DNA of 64,000 bases from Periweissella cryptocerci (GTDB lineage Bacteria; Bacillota; Bacilli; Lactobacillales; Lactobacillaceae). This document shows positions 38,238-46,193 of the stretch, piece by piece. A program made the position numbers and the translations under genes. Positions within the stretch are counted from its first letter, which is position 1, and every line of letters begins with the position of its first letter. The notes under the pieces were generated by a model. That model had not been told where the DNA came from. It saw only the letters and a program-made list of their open reading frames with translations, and did no database searches. Where the stretch lies: positions 1,922,001-1,986,000 of the forward strand of contig NZ_CP037940.1 of the NCBI RefSeq assembly GCF_004358325.1, given 5' to 3'.

Positions 38238-38567
38238 TTACTTATTAGCAATGATTTTGATTGTGTTATCTTCAAAATCTTTAATCGTAAAGACGACTTT
38301 TTGGCCTTCTTCAACGGGTTCGCCAACTTGGGTCACGTAATAACTTGCTAAGTGGTTAGCAAGTTCAGCTTGATGATCTTTAACGGTTAAAGTGAGTTCA
38401 GTTGGTTCAGCATTTTCATCTAAAACTAAACGTTCTTGTTGCAAGATGAGATGTTCAAAATTTTCGTGTTCAACAACGGGAATGTCAAATACTTCGTGAA
38501 AGAACCGAAATTCACGCGCAGCATTCTTAACTGGAATTGTGTGGGTACTAATAGTTTTTGGTTTCAT
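38238..38567 (-). CDS. Glyoxalase/VOC-like small protein
   Basis: 109 aa. The start (IPVKNAAREFRFFHEVFDIPVVEHENFEHLILQ) matches one VOC half-domain fold. Metal ligands are not obvious, so an enzymatic role is unproven. Ribosome site GAAGGAG. Directly upstream of the exporter gene on the same strand (58 nt), possibly one operon; VOC proteins are often resistance-associated, which is only contextual here. Confidence 0.65.
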   Translation of the reverse strand: MKPKTISTHTIPVKNAAREFRFFHEVFDIPVVEHENFEHLILQQERLVLDENAEPTELTLTVKDHQAELANHLASYYVTQVGEPVEEGQKVVFTIKDFEDNTIKIIANK

Positions 38568-38632
38568 GGGACGGCTCCTTCTATAACAAATAATATGTAA
38601 AATAACCGTTGACTAGTATACCATTTTCAGCT

Positions 38633-38744
38633 CGGAATGGCGTCCTTTTGGTGGGGGATAAGTCGCAAGTTGACCCAAAATCTGCTATAGTTATTAGAAG
38701 TATTTTTTTGCACACGTCGGAACTTGCGATTTATCCGCATTCCG
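38633..38744 (+). promoter_or_regulatory. Long inverted-repeat leader of the ABC-F gene
   Basis: GGATAAGTCGCAAGTT (38656-38671) pairs with AACTTGCGATTTATCC (38721-38736) with one mismatch. CGGAATG (38633) extends the pairing with CATTCCG (38738). A TATAGT-like -10 and an ATTTTTTTG tract lie between the arms. It ends 25 nt before the start codon and could be an attenuator or operator. Confidence 0.5.
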
Positions 38745-38768
38745 TTTCAAGTCCGAAAGAGGGTAGAA

Positions 38769-40316
38769 ATGGCATTATTAGAAGTCAGCGACTTATCAAT
38801 GAGTTATGCTGAAAAGAAATTGTATGAAGATGCTGAATTTCAGCTGAACAAAGGTGAACACATGGGGATTGTCGGCCAAAATGGGGCTGGTAAATCAACG
38901 TTAATCCGCATTTTAACTGGGCAAACGTTACCTTTGAATGGGAAAATTAAATGGCAAAATAACATCCGCGTCGGGTATTTGGATCAATACGCTGATATTC
39001 CAGCGGGGATGACTTTGATTGATTTCTTACACACGGCGTTTGCAGAGTTATTCGCCAAAGAAAAAGAAATGACCGAATTGTACACGGAGTACGCGAATAC
39101 CCTGGAAGACAAATATTTGGACCGGGCCGGGCGCTTGCAAGAACAATTGGATGCCCGTGATTTTTACAATATTGAAACTGAAATCGAACGCGTCATTAGC
39201 GGGTTGGGTTTGAATTCAATTGGGCGTGATCACATTATTAGTGAAATGTCAGGTGGGCAACGTTCTAAAATTATTTTAGCGAAGCTGTTGCTAGAAAATG
39301 ATGACGTCATTATTCTGGATGAACCAACGAACTACTTGGATACGAGTCACATCGAGTGGTTAATTGATTACCTCCAAAATTTCGAAGGCGCTGCGATTGT
39401 AATTTCCCATGACTATGACTTCTTAGAACAAGTTACTAATTCAATTGCGGATGTTGGTTTAGGAAAAATCACCAAGTACCGTGGGAGTTTCCAACAAGCC
39501 ATGCGACAAAAAGAAGAACGTAAAGTTTCACAACAACGCGCATTTGAACAACAACAAGTGGTAATTGAAAAAGCCCAAAAGTTCATTTCAAAAAACAAAG
39601 CAGGTTCAAAATCAAACCAAGCCAAGTCACGTGAAAAAATGTTGGATAAACTTGAACGGGTAACGCCGCCGGACGATAACATGCGAGCTTCGTTTGATTT
39701 CCCATACCTCGATACAGGTTCACAGAATGCCCTTGCAGTTAATGAAATCTCCGTGGGTTATGTGACCCCATTGCTTTCACCAGTAACATTTACGATGACT
39801 CATGGTGAAAAAGTCGTGTTCAAGGGTTTTAACGGGGTTGGTAAATCAACGTTAATCAAGTCAATTCTGGGGGTTATTCCAGCTTTGTCAGGGGATGCCG
39901 AATTTTCACCATCGGCCCACGTTAATTACTTTGATCAGGATTTGGAATGGGATGACGATAGCATGACACCGCTAGAAGTAATGCGTGATGCGTTCCCATT
40001 ACTGGAACCAAAGACAATTCGGACACGCCTTGGGGCAGCCGGGATTAATGCGGCCAATGCGATGAAGGAAATGCGGCTCTTATCTGGTGGTGAACAAACT
40101 AAGGTTAAGATTGCGTTGATGGAACTGACACCAGCTAATTTCTTGATTTTAGATGAACCAACGAACCACTTGGATGACGAAACCAAGGACGGCTTGAAGA
40201 AGGCATTGAAAAAATTCCCAGGCAACCTAATTTTAGTTTCGCACGAGGAATCCTTCTACAAAGACTGGATCACCAAGGAGCTCAACGTAGAAAGCCTATC
40301 ACTGAAAGGCAAATAA
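38769..40316 (+). CDS. ABC-F family ATPase (ribosome-associated type)
   Basis: 515 aa with two ABC ATPase domains and no membrane segments. Domain 1: Walker A GQNGAGKST, signature MSGGQRSK, Walker B VIILDEPTNYLD. Domain 2: GFNGVGKST, LSGGEQTK, FLILDEPTNHLD. A charged linker (about residues 240-320) separates them, as expected for ABC-F factors acting on the ribosome E site in translation rescue or antibiotic protection. Which ABC-F subgroup is unclear. Start chosen at 38769 behind GAAAGAGGG. Confidence 0.88.
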   Translation: MALLEVSDLSMSYAEKKLYEDAEFQLNKGEHMGIVGQNGAGKSTLIRILTGQTLPLNGKIKWQNNIRVGYLDQYADIPAGMTLIDFLHTAFAELFAKEKEMTELYTEYANTLEDKYLDRAGRLQEQLDARDFYNIETEIERVISGLGLNSIGRDHIISEMSGGQRSKIILAKLLLENDDVIILDEPTNYLDTSHIEWLIDYLQNFEGAAIVISHDYDFLEQVTNSIADVGLGKITKYRGSFQQAMRQKEERKVSQQRAFEQQQVVIEKAQKFISKNKAGSKSNQAKSREKMLDKLERVTPPDDNMRASFDFPYLDTGSQNALAVNEISVGYVTPLLSPVTFTMTHGEKVVFKGFNGVGKSTLIKSILGVIPALSGDAEFSPSAHVNYFDQDLEWDDDSMTPLEVMRDAFPLLEPKTIRTRLGAAGINAANAMKEMRLLSGGEQTKVKIALMELTPANFLILDEPTNHLDDETKDGLKKALKKFPGNLILVSHEESFYKDWITKELNVESLSLKGK

Positions 40317-40325
40317 ATGGTTAAT

Positions 40326-40485
40326 GAGTGCTATTGCCACTCCGTTAGTTTGAGTTCTTATTTATATCTGCGACATGATAACACTAAACAGAATGTTGAA
40401 TGTCTAACTAACGGAGTGGAATTTTTGGTTTGGCGTTTACCTCGCACCATGGTGGCCGAACCAAAAATTGCACGCAGTGGCAGCA
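40326..40485. repeat. Structured palindromic element after the ABC-F gene
   Basis: A 14-bp perfect inverted repeat CCACTCCGTTAGTT/AACTAACGGAGTGG (40337 and 40406) is followed by a hairpin AATTTTTGGTTTGGC/GGCCGAACCAAAAATT. The words ACTCCGTTAGTT and GCAGTGGC also occur in MITE ends, so it may be a rearranged relative without target duplication. Confidence 0.5.
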
Positions 40486-40526
40486 TAAAAACTAGCAATA
40501 ACCGCGTAAAATAAAGGATTAATATT

Positions 40527-41132
40527 ATGAATAATGTTATTACTAATACCATCACAGACCAAAGCTTAGGGCTTGATGATGTTGAACCAAATACACGTTA
40601 TGAAAACTGTGAAATTGGTTATTCCAATCACGGAATTAGTTTGAATAATGTTGAGTTCGTTAACTGTACGTTTGCACAGAGTGACTTTCGGAATGGTGAA
40701 TTCATTGATGTGAAGTTTATCAAGACGCAATTGTTGAGTGCAGATTTTACAGAAGCGTACTTTATTGATTCTCTTTTTGATCATGCCAATGTTCAAGGTG
40801 GGAACTTTAACATGGCTGTGATTAAGAAAACCAAGTTTTTGGGCGCTAACCTGCGTTACAGTAATTTTAGTGAAACTAAGCTAACGGATGTCGATTTTTC
40901 CAAGTCGTTGTTAATTGATAGTTCGTTTCAAGCGGTCACGTTGAAGCACGTTGTGTTTGCTGAAGCCAATATTGATCAAATTGATTTTATTGATACGAAT
41001 TTGAAAGGGCTGGATTTACGCGCGGCTGAATTTGATTCACTATTAGTTAGTCCAAATTTGCTACGTGGTGTGGTGATATCACAATGGCAGTCGCCGATTT
41101 TCGCGGCTTTACTGGGGATAAACGTTCAATAG
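40527..41132 (+). CDS. Pentapeptide-repeat protein
   Basis: 201 aa. From about residue 25 to 165 it consists of A(D/N)LxX-like five-residue repeats (VEFVNCTFAQSDFRNGEFID, LLSADFTEAYFIDSLF, LGANLRYSNF), which fold as a right-handed four-sided beta helix. Qnr/MfpA-type members mimic DNA and protect gyrase; whether this one does is unknown. A short C-terminal helix follows. 14 nt separate it from the NUDIX gene. Confidence 0.85.
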   Translation: MNNVITNTITDQSLGLDDVEPNTRYENCEIGYSNHGISLNNVEFVNCTFAQSDFRNGEFIDVKFIKTQLLSADFTEAYFIDSLFDHANVQGGNFNMAVIKKTKFLGANLRYSNFSETKLTDVDFSKSLLIDSSFQAVTLKHVVFAEANIDQIDFIDTNLKGLDLRAAEFDSLLVSPNLLRGVVISQWQSPIFAALLGINVQ

Positions 41133-41146
41133 ATAGAGGGATAATG

Positions 41147-41617
41147 ATGGCTGAAAACCGTTACCAAGCAATTGAAATTACAAATATGATTATGATTGAA
41201 AATCCGGTGACACATGAAATTTTAGTGGAAGACCGTAAGAATCCCAAGTGGCCAGGTGTTACATTTCCCGGTGGACATGTCGAAGCCGGTGAAACGGTGG
41301 TGGAGTCAGCATATCGCGAAGCACTTGAAGAAACTGGGTTGACGATTGAAAATCCTGTGATGGTCGGAATCAAGGAATGGCCCTTAGCCGATGGTGCGCG
41401 ATACGTAGTGTTCTTGTTTAAGGCTACGGCGTACACGGGTGAAATCAAAGCAAGCCGTGAAGGTGAAATCTTTTGGACGACGCGGGAACAACTAGTTGAT
41501 TTCGTCCTACCAAAGACTTTCAAAGAAATGCTCCCAGTGTTTGATGATGCCAATATTTCTGAATTAGCCTTGAAAAATCGCAACCCTGATGGTGTTTGGG
41601 AAACACACTGGCAATAA
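41147..41617 (+). CDS. NUDIX hydrolase (MutT/8-oxo-dGTPase-like)
   Basis: 156 aa. The NUDIX box is complete: GGHVEAGE, then REALEETG with correct spacing (about residues 42-65). Family members hydrolyse nucleoside diphosphates linked to other groups; the layout resembles YtkD/MutT-type 8-oxo-dGTP diphosphatases. The start at 41147 is preferred over the adjacent ATG at 41144 because of spacing from GAGGG. Confidence 0.85.
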   Translation: MAENRYQAIEITNMIMIENPVTHEILVEDRKNPKWPGVTFPGGHVEAGETVVESAYREALEETGLTIENPVMVGIKEWPLADGARYVVFLFKATAYTGEIKASREGEIFWTTREQLVDFVLPKTFKEMLPVFDDANISELALKNRNPDGVWETHWQ

Positions 41618-41638
41618 ATGGGACGATAATAATGTGCA

Positions 41639-41683
41639 GTGAACCCCCGATGTTGGATTAAATCTAATACCGGGGGTTCATTT
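41639..41683 (+). terminator. Terminator after the NUDIX gene
   Basis: TGAACCCCCG/CGGGGGTTCA stem with an extended inner pairing TTGGATTA/CTAATAC, then TTT. Confidence 0.8.
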
Positions 41684-41775
41684 CAATAATGTCCATTTTT
41701 TACAATTATTGACCAATTCTTTCCGTTATAATTTATTCATGGTAGTAAATAAATAACGAAACCGGAGCGCAAATT

Positions 41776-42168
41776 ATGACTTTAGATTTTGAAAAAATGA
41801 ACCAAGCAGTTAACAGTGAAACTAATGCAGGTGGCTTTGCCAACTTAATGAAAAACTTCATGAAATTAGGCGTGACACGCTACGATTATTTGGTGGCAGA
41901 GGGCATGTATCGTTTTTACGATGTGGATAGTTCAGTAGACTTACAAATGAACGGTGTTCCCAAGAACGTTGCTGAAGTGGGTGATCCAGTCGCAATCAAA
42001 GCCGCAGTTCGGCAAGCACAAGCAGGTGCAATTGTCTTTGAACAATTTTGCGAATTAGCTGGACAAGCTGGTGTGCCAGTCTGGACGAGTGATTTAGTTG
42101 CTAAGCATGTGACTTATTTCGATGGCAACGGTAAAGAACTGCTAGTTGAAGCAATTCCTGGCTTGTAA
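41776..42168 (+). CDS. DUF1398 family protein
   Basis: 130 aa, matching the DUF1398 (YbcV-like) pattern: GVTRYDYLVAEGMYRFYD in the middle, FEQFCELAGQAGVPVWTSDL, and an end of TYFDGNGKELLVEAIPGL. The family is small, cytoplasmic and of unknown function. Alone between two terminators; ribosome site GGAGCG. Confidence 0.8.
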   Translation: MTLDFEKMNQAVNSETNAGGFANLMKNFMKLGVTRYDYLVAEGMYRFYDVDSSVDLQMNGVPKNVAEVGDPVAIKAAVRQAQAGAIVFEQFCELAGQAGVPVWTSDLVAKHVTYFDGNGKELLVEAIPGL

Positions 42169-42200
42169 AAAACGCTGAGTTCTTTTGCACGATAATTAAT

Positions 42201-42261
42201 AAAAATAGGGTAGGTACAACTTTTTCGACTAGTCATCGGAACTTGTGCTTGCCCTATTTTT
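42201..42261 (+). terminator. Terminator of the DUF1398 gene, target of a MITE
   Basis: AAAAATAGGG...CCCTATTTTT long stem. MITE copy 10 starts right after the T-run, and the tract TATTTTT is repeated at the other end of that element. Confidence 0.8.
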
Positions 42262-42471
42262 GGTTCTATTTCGTCTGACGTGGAATTTATAAAATGTATG
42301 ATGCCACTGCGTGGAATTATTGATTACTGCTAAACATGCAGCGACAAGGATTGCGGCATAATACTAGTCAGACTGCCTACTCAAACTAACGAAGAGGCTG
42401 GAAACAGGCTGGACTTTAGCTCGCACCGTGATGGCATAGGAGCTGGGACAAAACCTTAGCTCGTTATAAAT

Positions 42472-42519
42472 AAATAGGCCTCAAGATTTCGTTTTTTGAA
42501 ATCTTGAGGCCTATTTTTT
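42472..42519. terminator. Hairpin at the 3' end of the IS transposase
   Basis: AAATAGGCCTCAAGATTTC pairs with its complement across GTTTTTT, with A-run and T-run outside: bidirectional terminator design. Confidence 0.75.
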
Positions 42520-42543
42520 ATGTATATATTGTTTACTCACGAA

Positions 42544-44090
42544 AAGGCATCATTTGGTGGCCAATTTCTTCATGTTCATTGCCATCAAGGCGATTCCGAC
42601 TTCACGTTTCACTCGCTCGATCCTCTGACCGAGAAGCGAGTGAACCCAAAATAAGCTTTCAATCTGCCGAAAACCGATTCTACGTCAATCTTTCGTTGGG
42701 CGTAGATGGCTTGGTTTTCTTCTTTTGAAAACTCACTTCTAATTTTCGCTTTATGATATTCAAATGCCGGATTCACTGTAATTTTTCTCGTATATCCTTT
42801 AGGCGTTAACGCAGCCGCAATATCTTCTAAATTTTCCGTCTGAGCTTCAGCTTCATAAACTTTAAAGTCACGAACGAATCCGTATTTATCAGTTCGTTTA
42901 CTTAGACGTTTAAAATTAAATCTAACGTTTCGTGGGTCCACATAATAGTCATCTTCCGCACAGTAATTCCAATTCATGACTTTCCGTTCATCGGTCTGCC
43001 ACTTTTTGCTGGTTTCTTTTAACATCGTGCCGTATGGAATCAGCACTGTAGTAGCTGGGTATTCATCTTCGAGTTGCCGATAATTACTTTCCGAACCATA
43101 TCCGGCATCTGCGACAATCGTTGAACCCAACGTTTCGTATTGTTTGAGTTGATCAACAAAAGGCATCAACGTACGCGTATCAGTTGGATTTTGGAAAATT
43201 CCATAGCCTAAGACAAATTGAGCGTTGGTAGCGATTTGTAAATTATAGGCTGGTTTCAATTGACCATTCTGCATGTAATCTTCTTTAACCCGCATGAAAG
43301 TAGCGTCAGTATCAGTCTTGGAATAGCTATTGCGTTCATTATAAGTTTCTATTTGGTGTTGATACGCTAGCTTTTTGTCACGAATATGTTCAACCTTATT
43401 AAGGTGCTTTTTAGTATTCCGGCGCGCTTGTTTGGCGGGGTTAGGCGACACTTTCTGTGTAGCTACGACTTGTTGTTCTTGTTTTGCTAAGTACGATTCT
43501 AGGTGCGCAATCACATCGTCTAATTCTTCAACTGACAAATCAGTATATTCTGGTAACTGTAATGATTGTTGTTCTGCCATAATATCTTGAATTAATTGTT
43601 GAGCTTTGACGGTATTCATTTTATCGAAACGAATTGTGTTTTTCTTCCACACAAAACTGAACTTGTTGGCATCCGCTAAAATTTTGGTACCGTCAATATA
43701 GATTACATCATCAATATATCCTTTGTCGTGAAGTAATTTGGTGAAACGCGAAAACGCCGAGCTAATCATGGCTTCTGACAAGTCTGACACTCGGAAACGA
43801 TTAATTGTGCGATATGATGGCTGTGCTTCTTGAGTCAGCCACATCGCAATAATGTTTTCTTGGGCGAACTCGGCAATCCGCCGACCGCTACGCACGCCAC
43901 GGGTATATGCGAATAAAACTAGTTTCATCATTAATCGTGGATCATACTCAAGTGGTCGACCAGTAGTATAGAAGATAGTTACGTCCATGTCCTCAACTAA
44001 TTCGTTAATGTAGTGTGCCACATGATTTTTATCAGGTTCATAAGCCGTTGGAATATCCAACATGATTTGGTTCATGTTATAATTTTTCAT
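42544..44090 (-). pseudogene. IS1182-type transposase with a 3' frameshift
   Basis: DDE transposase. The N-terminal DUF772-like region (about residues 20-130) is followed by IDGTKI (first catalytic aspartate), VADAGYG (second aspartate) and a C-terminal catalytic glutamate region (VESVFGRLKAYFGFTRFSVRG). The first frame stops at 42609 after 493 aa. Another frame continues immediately as ERVKREVGIALMAMNMKK and ends near 42544, which is the usual family C-terminus. So a one-base insertion or two-base deletion near 42620 cuts the last ~22 residues. The core catalytic residues remain, so activity cannot be excluded. Confidence 0.8.
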
Positions 44091-44171
44091 AGGGAATACC
44101 TCACTGTGAATAAGGGACGACCGACTTGATAACGTTGCTGTTACAGCGTTATCTTTACATATAATTATACT

Positions 44172-44219
44172 AAAAAGAGCTTAACCGCACGCTTTTCAGC
44201 ACTTGGTTAAGCTCTTTTT
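44172..44219. terminator. Hairpin inside the right end of the IS
   Basis: AAAAAGAGCTTAACC/GGTTAAGCTCTTTTT. The identical 15-nt arms occur alone at 55707-55752. It shields the transposase from outside transcription. Confidence 0.75.
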
Positions 44220-44439
44220 GGGTCTGGAGTTATGTCCCAGCCCCTATGGATTTGTGAAGATGGTTACCGCGTCAGCGAACCAAGCTTCGCAAACATTTGA
44301 AGACCGTACTGTGGCTTCAAATGCTTGTCTTCCATCACGGTGTCCAGACTGGTTCCAGCCTCGTAGTGGGAATCAATCTGAGACACATATCCAAATTCCA
44401 CGCTAGAAAAATTTTAGCCTATTTTTTGCTGTATTGAAT

Positions 44440-44481
44440 AAAGTACTTTGACACACACAGTAGTTGCGTGTATAGTACTTT
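44440..44481 (+). promoter_or_regulatory. Promoter and likely operator of the PadR operon
   Basis: TTGACA (44448-44453), 17-bp spacer, TATAGT (44471-44476). The promoter is framed by a perfect inverted repeat AAAGTACT (44440-44447) and AGTACTTT (44474-44481), with an inner ACACAC/GCGTGT pair. This suggests autorepression by the PadR protein. Confidence 0.75.
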
Positions 44482-44514
44482 GTAAGACATAGCAATTATA
44501 AAGGAGGATGCCAG

Positions 44515-44862
44515 ATGACACATGAAATTTCTAAAGACACAATTCGTGGACACACGGACACGATTGTCTTAAATATTTTGGCGCAAGGTGATAGTTATGG
44601 TTATCGGATTGCACAAACTATTCGCGAGATGTCCGGTGGCACATATGAATTGAATGAAGCCACGTTGTATACGGTGTTTCGCCGTCTTGAAAAAAACGGT
44701 GATATTGAAAGCTATTACGGGAATGAAACCCAGGGTGGGCGCCGTAAATATTATAAGTTAACTAATCAAGGTCAGCTTGCATTGCAACAGCGGTTGGAAG
44801 CATGGGAATTCGCCAAGCACGTCATTGATAATTTGATTCGTGGAAAGGTTACGGAGGAATAA
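44515..44862 (+). CDS. PadR-family transcriptional regulator
   Basis: 115 aa. Winged-helix domain with the PadR start RGHTDTIVLNILAQGDSYGYRIAQ, the recognition region LNEATLYTVFRRLEKNGDIES, and GGRRKYYKLTNQGQ in the wing. Ribosome site AAAGGAGG. The start of the next gene follows at once. PadR genes paired with DUF1700/DUF4097 proteins usually sense envelope or drug stress. The ABC exporter downstream may belong to the same response, which is inference. Confidence 0.9.
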   Translation: MTHEISKDTIRGHTDTIVLNILAQGDSYGYRIAQTIREMSGGTYELNEATLYTVFRRLEKNGDIESYYGNETQGGRRKYYKLTNQGQLALQQRLEAWEFAKHVIDNLIRGKVTEE

Positions 44863-44866
44863 TAAA

Positions 44867-45964
44867 ATGAATGAAGTAGAACAAGCAGTGGATGCTAAAC
44901 TTGCAGAACTTTTTGAAAAATACCCTAATACAGCCGAAATGCAAGATTTTCGTGGTGAATTGCGCAGTGATATTCTAGAATCTGTCCAAGAAAAAGTCGA
45001 AGGCGGGGCGGGATTAAAGACTGCTTTGAACGCTGCCCTTGCTGATTTTGGTGATTTAGACAGCACTATCAAGGAAATTAGCAACGTTGAGGCTAATTTT
45101 GCGGCGGATGAACGACCGGAAAAAGTTGGATTGTTTAGCCGCGTTAAGTTGGTAAATTCAACCCAAACTGATTTGAACGCCGTGACTGAAATTCAGTTTG
45201 ATTTAAAAGATTTAATTATCAATGTGCAACCGGGGAATAGCGATTTACTGGAAATTGATGAATATATGACGAAACAAAAGCCAGAATATTTTATCAAGCA
45301 AGTTCGGCAAGGTGGGCGGTTAATTATTACGAGTGGTAATAAGCCATTGTTAGGTAACTTGCACCAACGCTTGGAGGTTCGGCTGCCGTTAACTTATGTG
45401 GAAACATTAACGATTGATTTGAAATCAGGTTTGATTAACATTGATAATATTCAACAATCAGTGAAGCTGAATATCGTTTCAACCTCTGGAATTACGAAAT
45501 TAAACAACGTTGATGTTCGTGAAATCACTGGTAAAACCAGCTCTGGTAGTTGGAAGGCGAGCCACGTCTCAACCCAACTGTTACAAGCGCAGGTTAAAAG
45601 TGGCACGATGAAGCTAGATGACGTCACCGCGCAATTCCAAATGGATACAACTAGTGGCTCAATCAAGGGAACTAATTTGCATGGGGCGGGTGATATTACC
45701 GTTAAAAGCGGCACGACACGTTTAGATTTCGATGAACTGATTGGTGACCTTAACTTAAACGGGAATTCCGGCACGATTCGGGTGAATACGCCGATGAATC
45801 AAGATTTCTTGTTTGATTTACAGGCTAAATCCGGCACTGTTGCGGTTAAACGAGAAGCTGAATATCAATATGACGTCCAAGCTTTGAAGGTTGGGCAAAC
45901 AGCGGCAGATGCCAAATATAAAATCTCAGCAAAAGTTAAATCAGGTACTGTGCGAATTGATTAA
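44867..45964 (+). CDS. DUF1700/HAAS-like N-terminal domain plus DUF4097 beta-repeat protein
   Basis: 365 aa. Residues 1-80 form a helical domain (KLAELFEKYPNTAEMQDFRGELRSDI) like that of PadR-linked HAAS/DUF1700 proteins. Residues 100-365 contain repeated short strands with the SGS/KSGT pattern (TSSGSWKASHVS, VKSGTMKLDDV, VKSGTTRLDF, NSGTIRVN, KSGTVAV), typical of the DUF4097 beta-helix. No membrane segment or signal peptide is seen. Co-transcribed with padR (4-nt gap, GGAGGAAT). Role unknown. Confidence 0.78.
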   Translation: MNEVEQAVDAKLAELFEKYPNTAEMQDFRGELRSDILESVQEKVEGGAGLKTALNAALADFGDLDSTIKEISNVEANFAADERPEKVGLFSRVKLVNSTQTDLNAVTEIQFDLKDLIINVQPGNSDLLEIDEYMTKQKPEYFIKQVRQGGRLIITSGNKPLLGNLHQRLEVRLPLTYVETLTIDLKSGLINIDNIQQSVKLNIVSTSGITKLNNVDVREITGKTSSGSWKASHVSTQLLQAQVKSGTMKLDDVTAQFQMDTTSGSIKGTNLHGAGDITVKSGTTRLDFDELIGDLNLNGNSGTIRVNTPMNQDFLFDLQAKSGTVAVKREAEYQYDVQALKVGQTAADAKYKISAKVKSGTVRID

Positions 45965-46193
45965 ATCTGGTATGATAGTGTACCTGCACTAATAGTAAGT
46001 GCTGTGTTATGATAGGCACTTATACAGAATTAAGTGGTCAGAAATATTGGTTCGTTAGCAAGTTATTAGTAACATACCACTCCGTTAATTTGGTATGCAG
46101 CTATAAGCAAACTAACAGCACCAAATAGTAATATGTAATGTAACCAAAGGAACCGTCCGGGTAGCCTTTGTAATGTAAGCAAGGAGAATGCAT

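Larger units (their letters stand above)
42439..44244 (-). mobile_element. IS1182-like insertion sequence (1806 bp)
   Basis: Terminal inverted repeats GGAGCTGGGACAAAAC and GGGGCTGGGACATAAC (14 of 16 identical) bound one transposase gene. Each end carries a terminator-like hairpin just inside (42472-42519 and 44172-44219). Inserted within the palindrome of MITE 10, leaving ATA and TAT at its borders and no simple target duplication. Family from the transposase; not checked against a database. Confidence 0.82.
42262..44419 (+). mobile_element. MITE copy 10 (type B) interrupted by an IS
   Basis: Two parts, 42262-42438 and 44245-44419, align end to end with the intact type B copies. Left end GGTTCTATTTCG, right end AAATTTTAGCC. 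Flanked by TATTTTT on both sides, the left one being the T-run of a terminator. Most of the first module is deleted; the second-module palindrome is cut by the IS exactly at its centre. Confidence 0.85.

Noticed and set aside
42544..42640. Programmed frameshift in the transposase
   Set aside because: No slippery heptamer or downstream structure at the junction; simple mutation is more likely.
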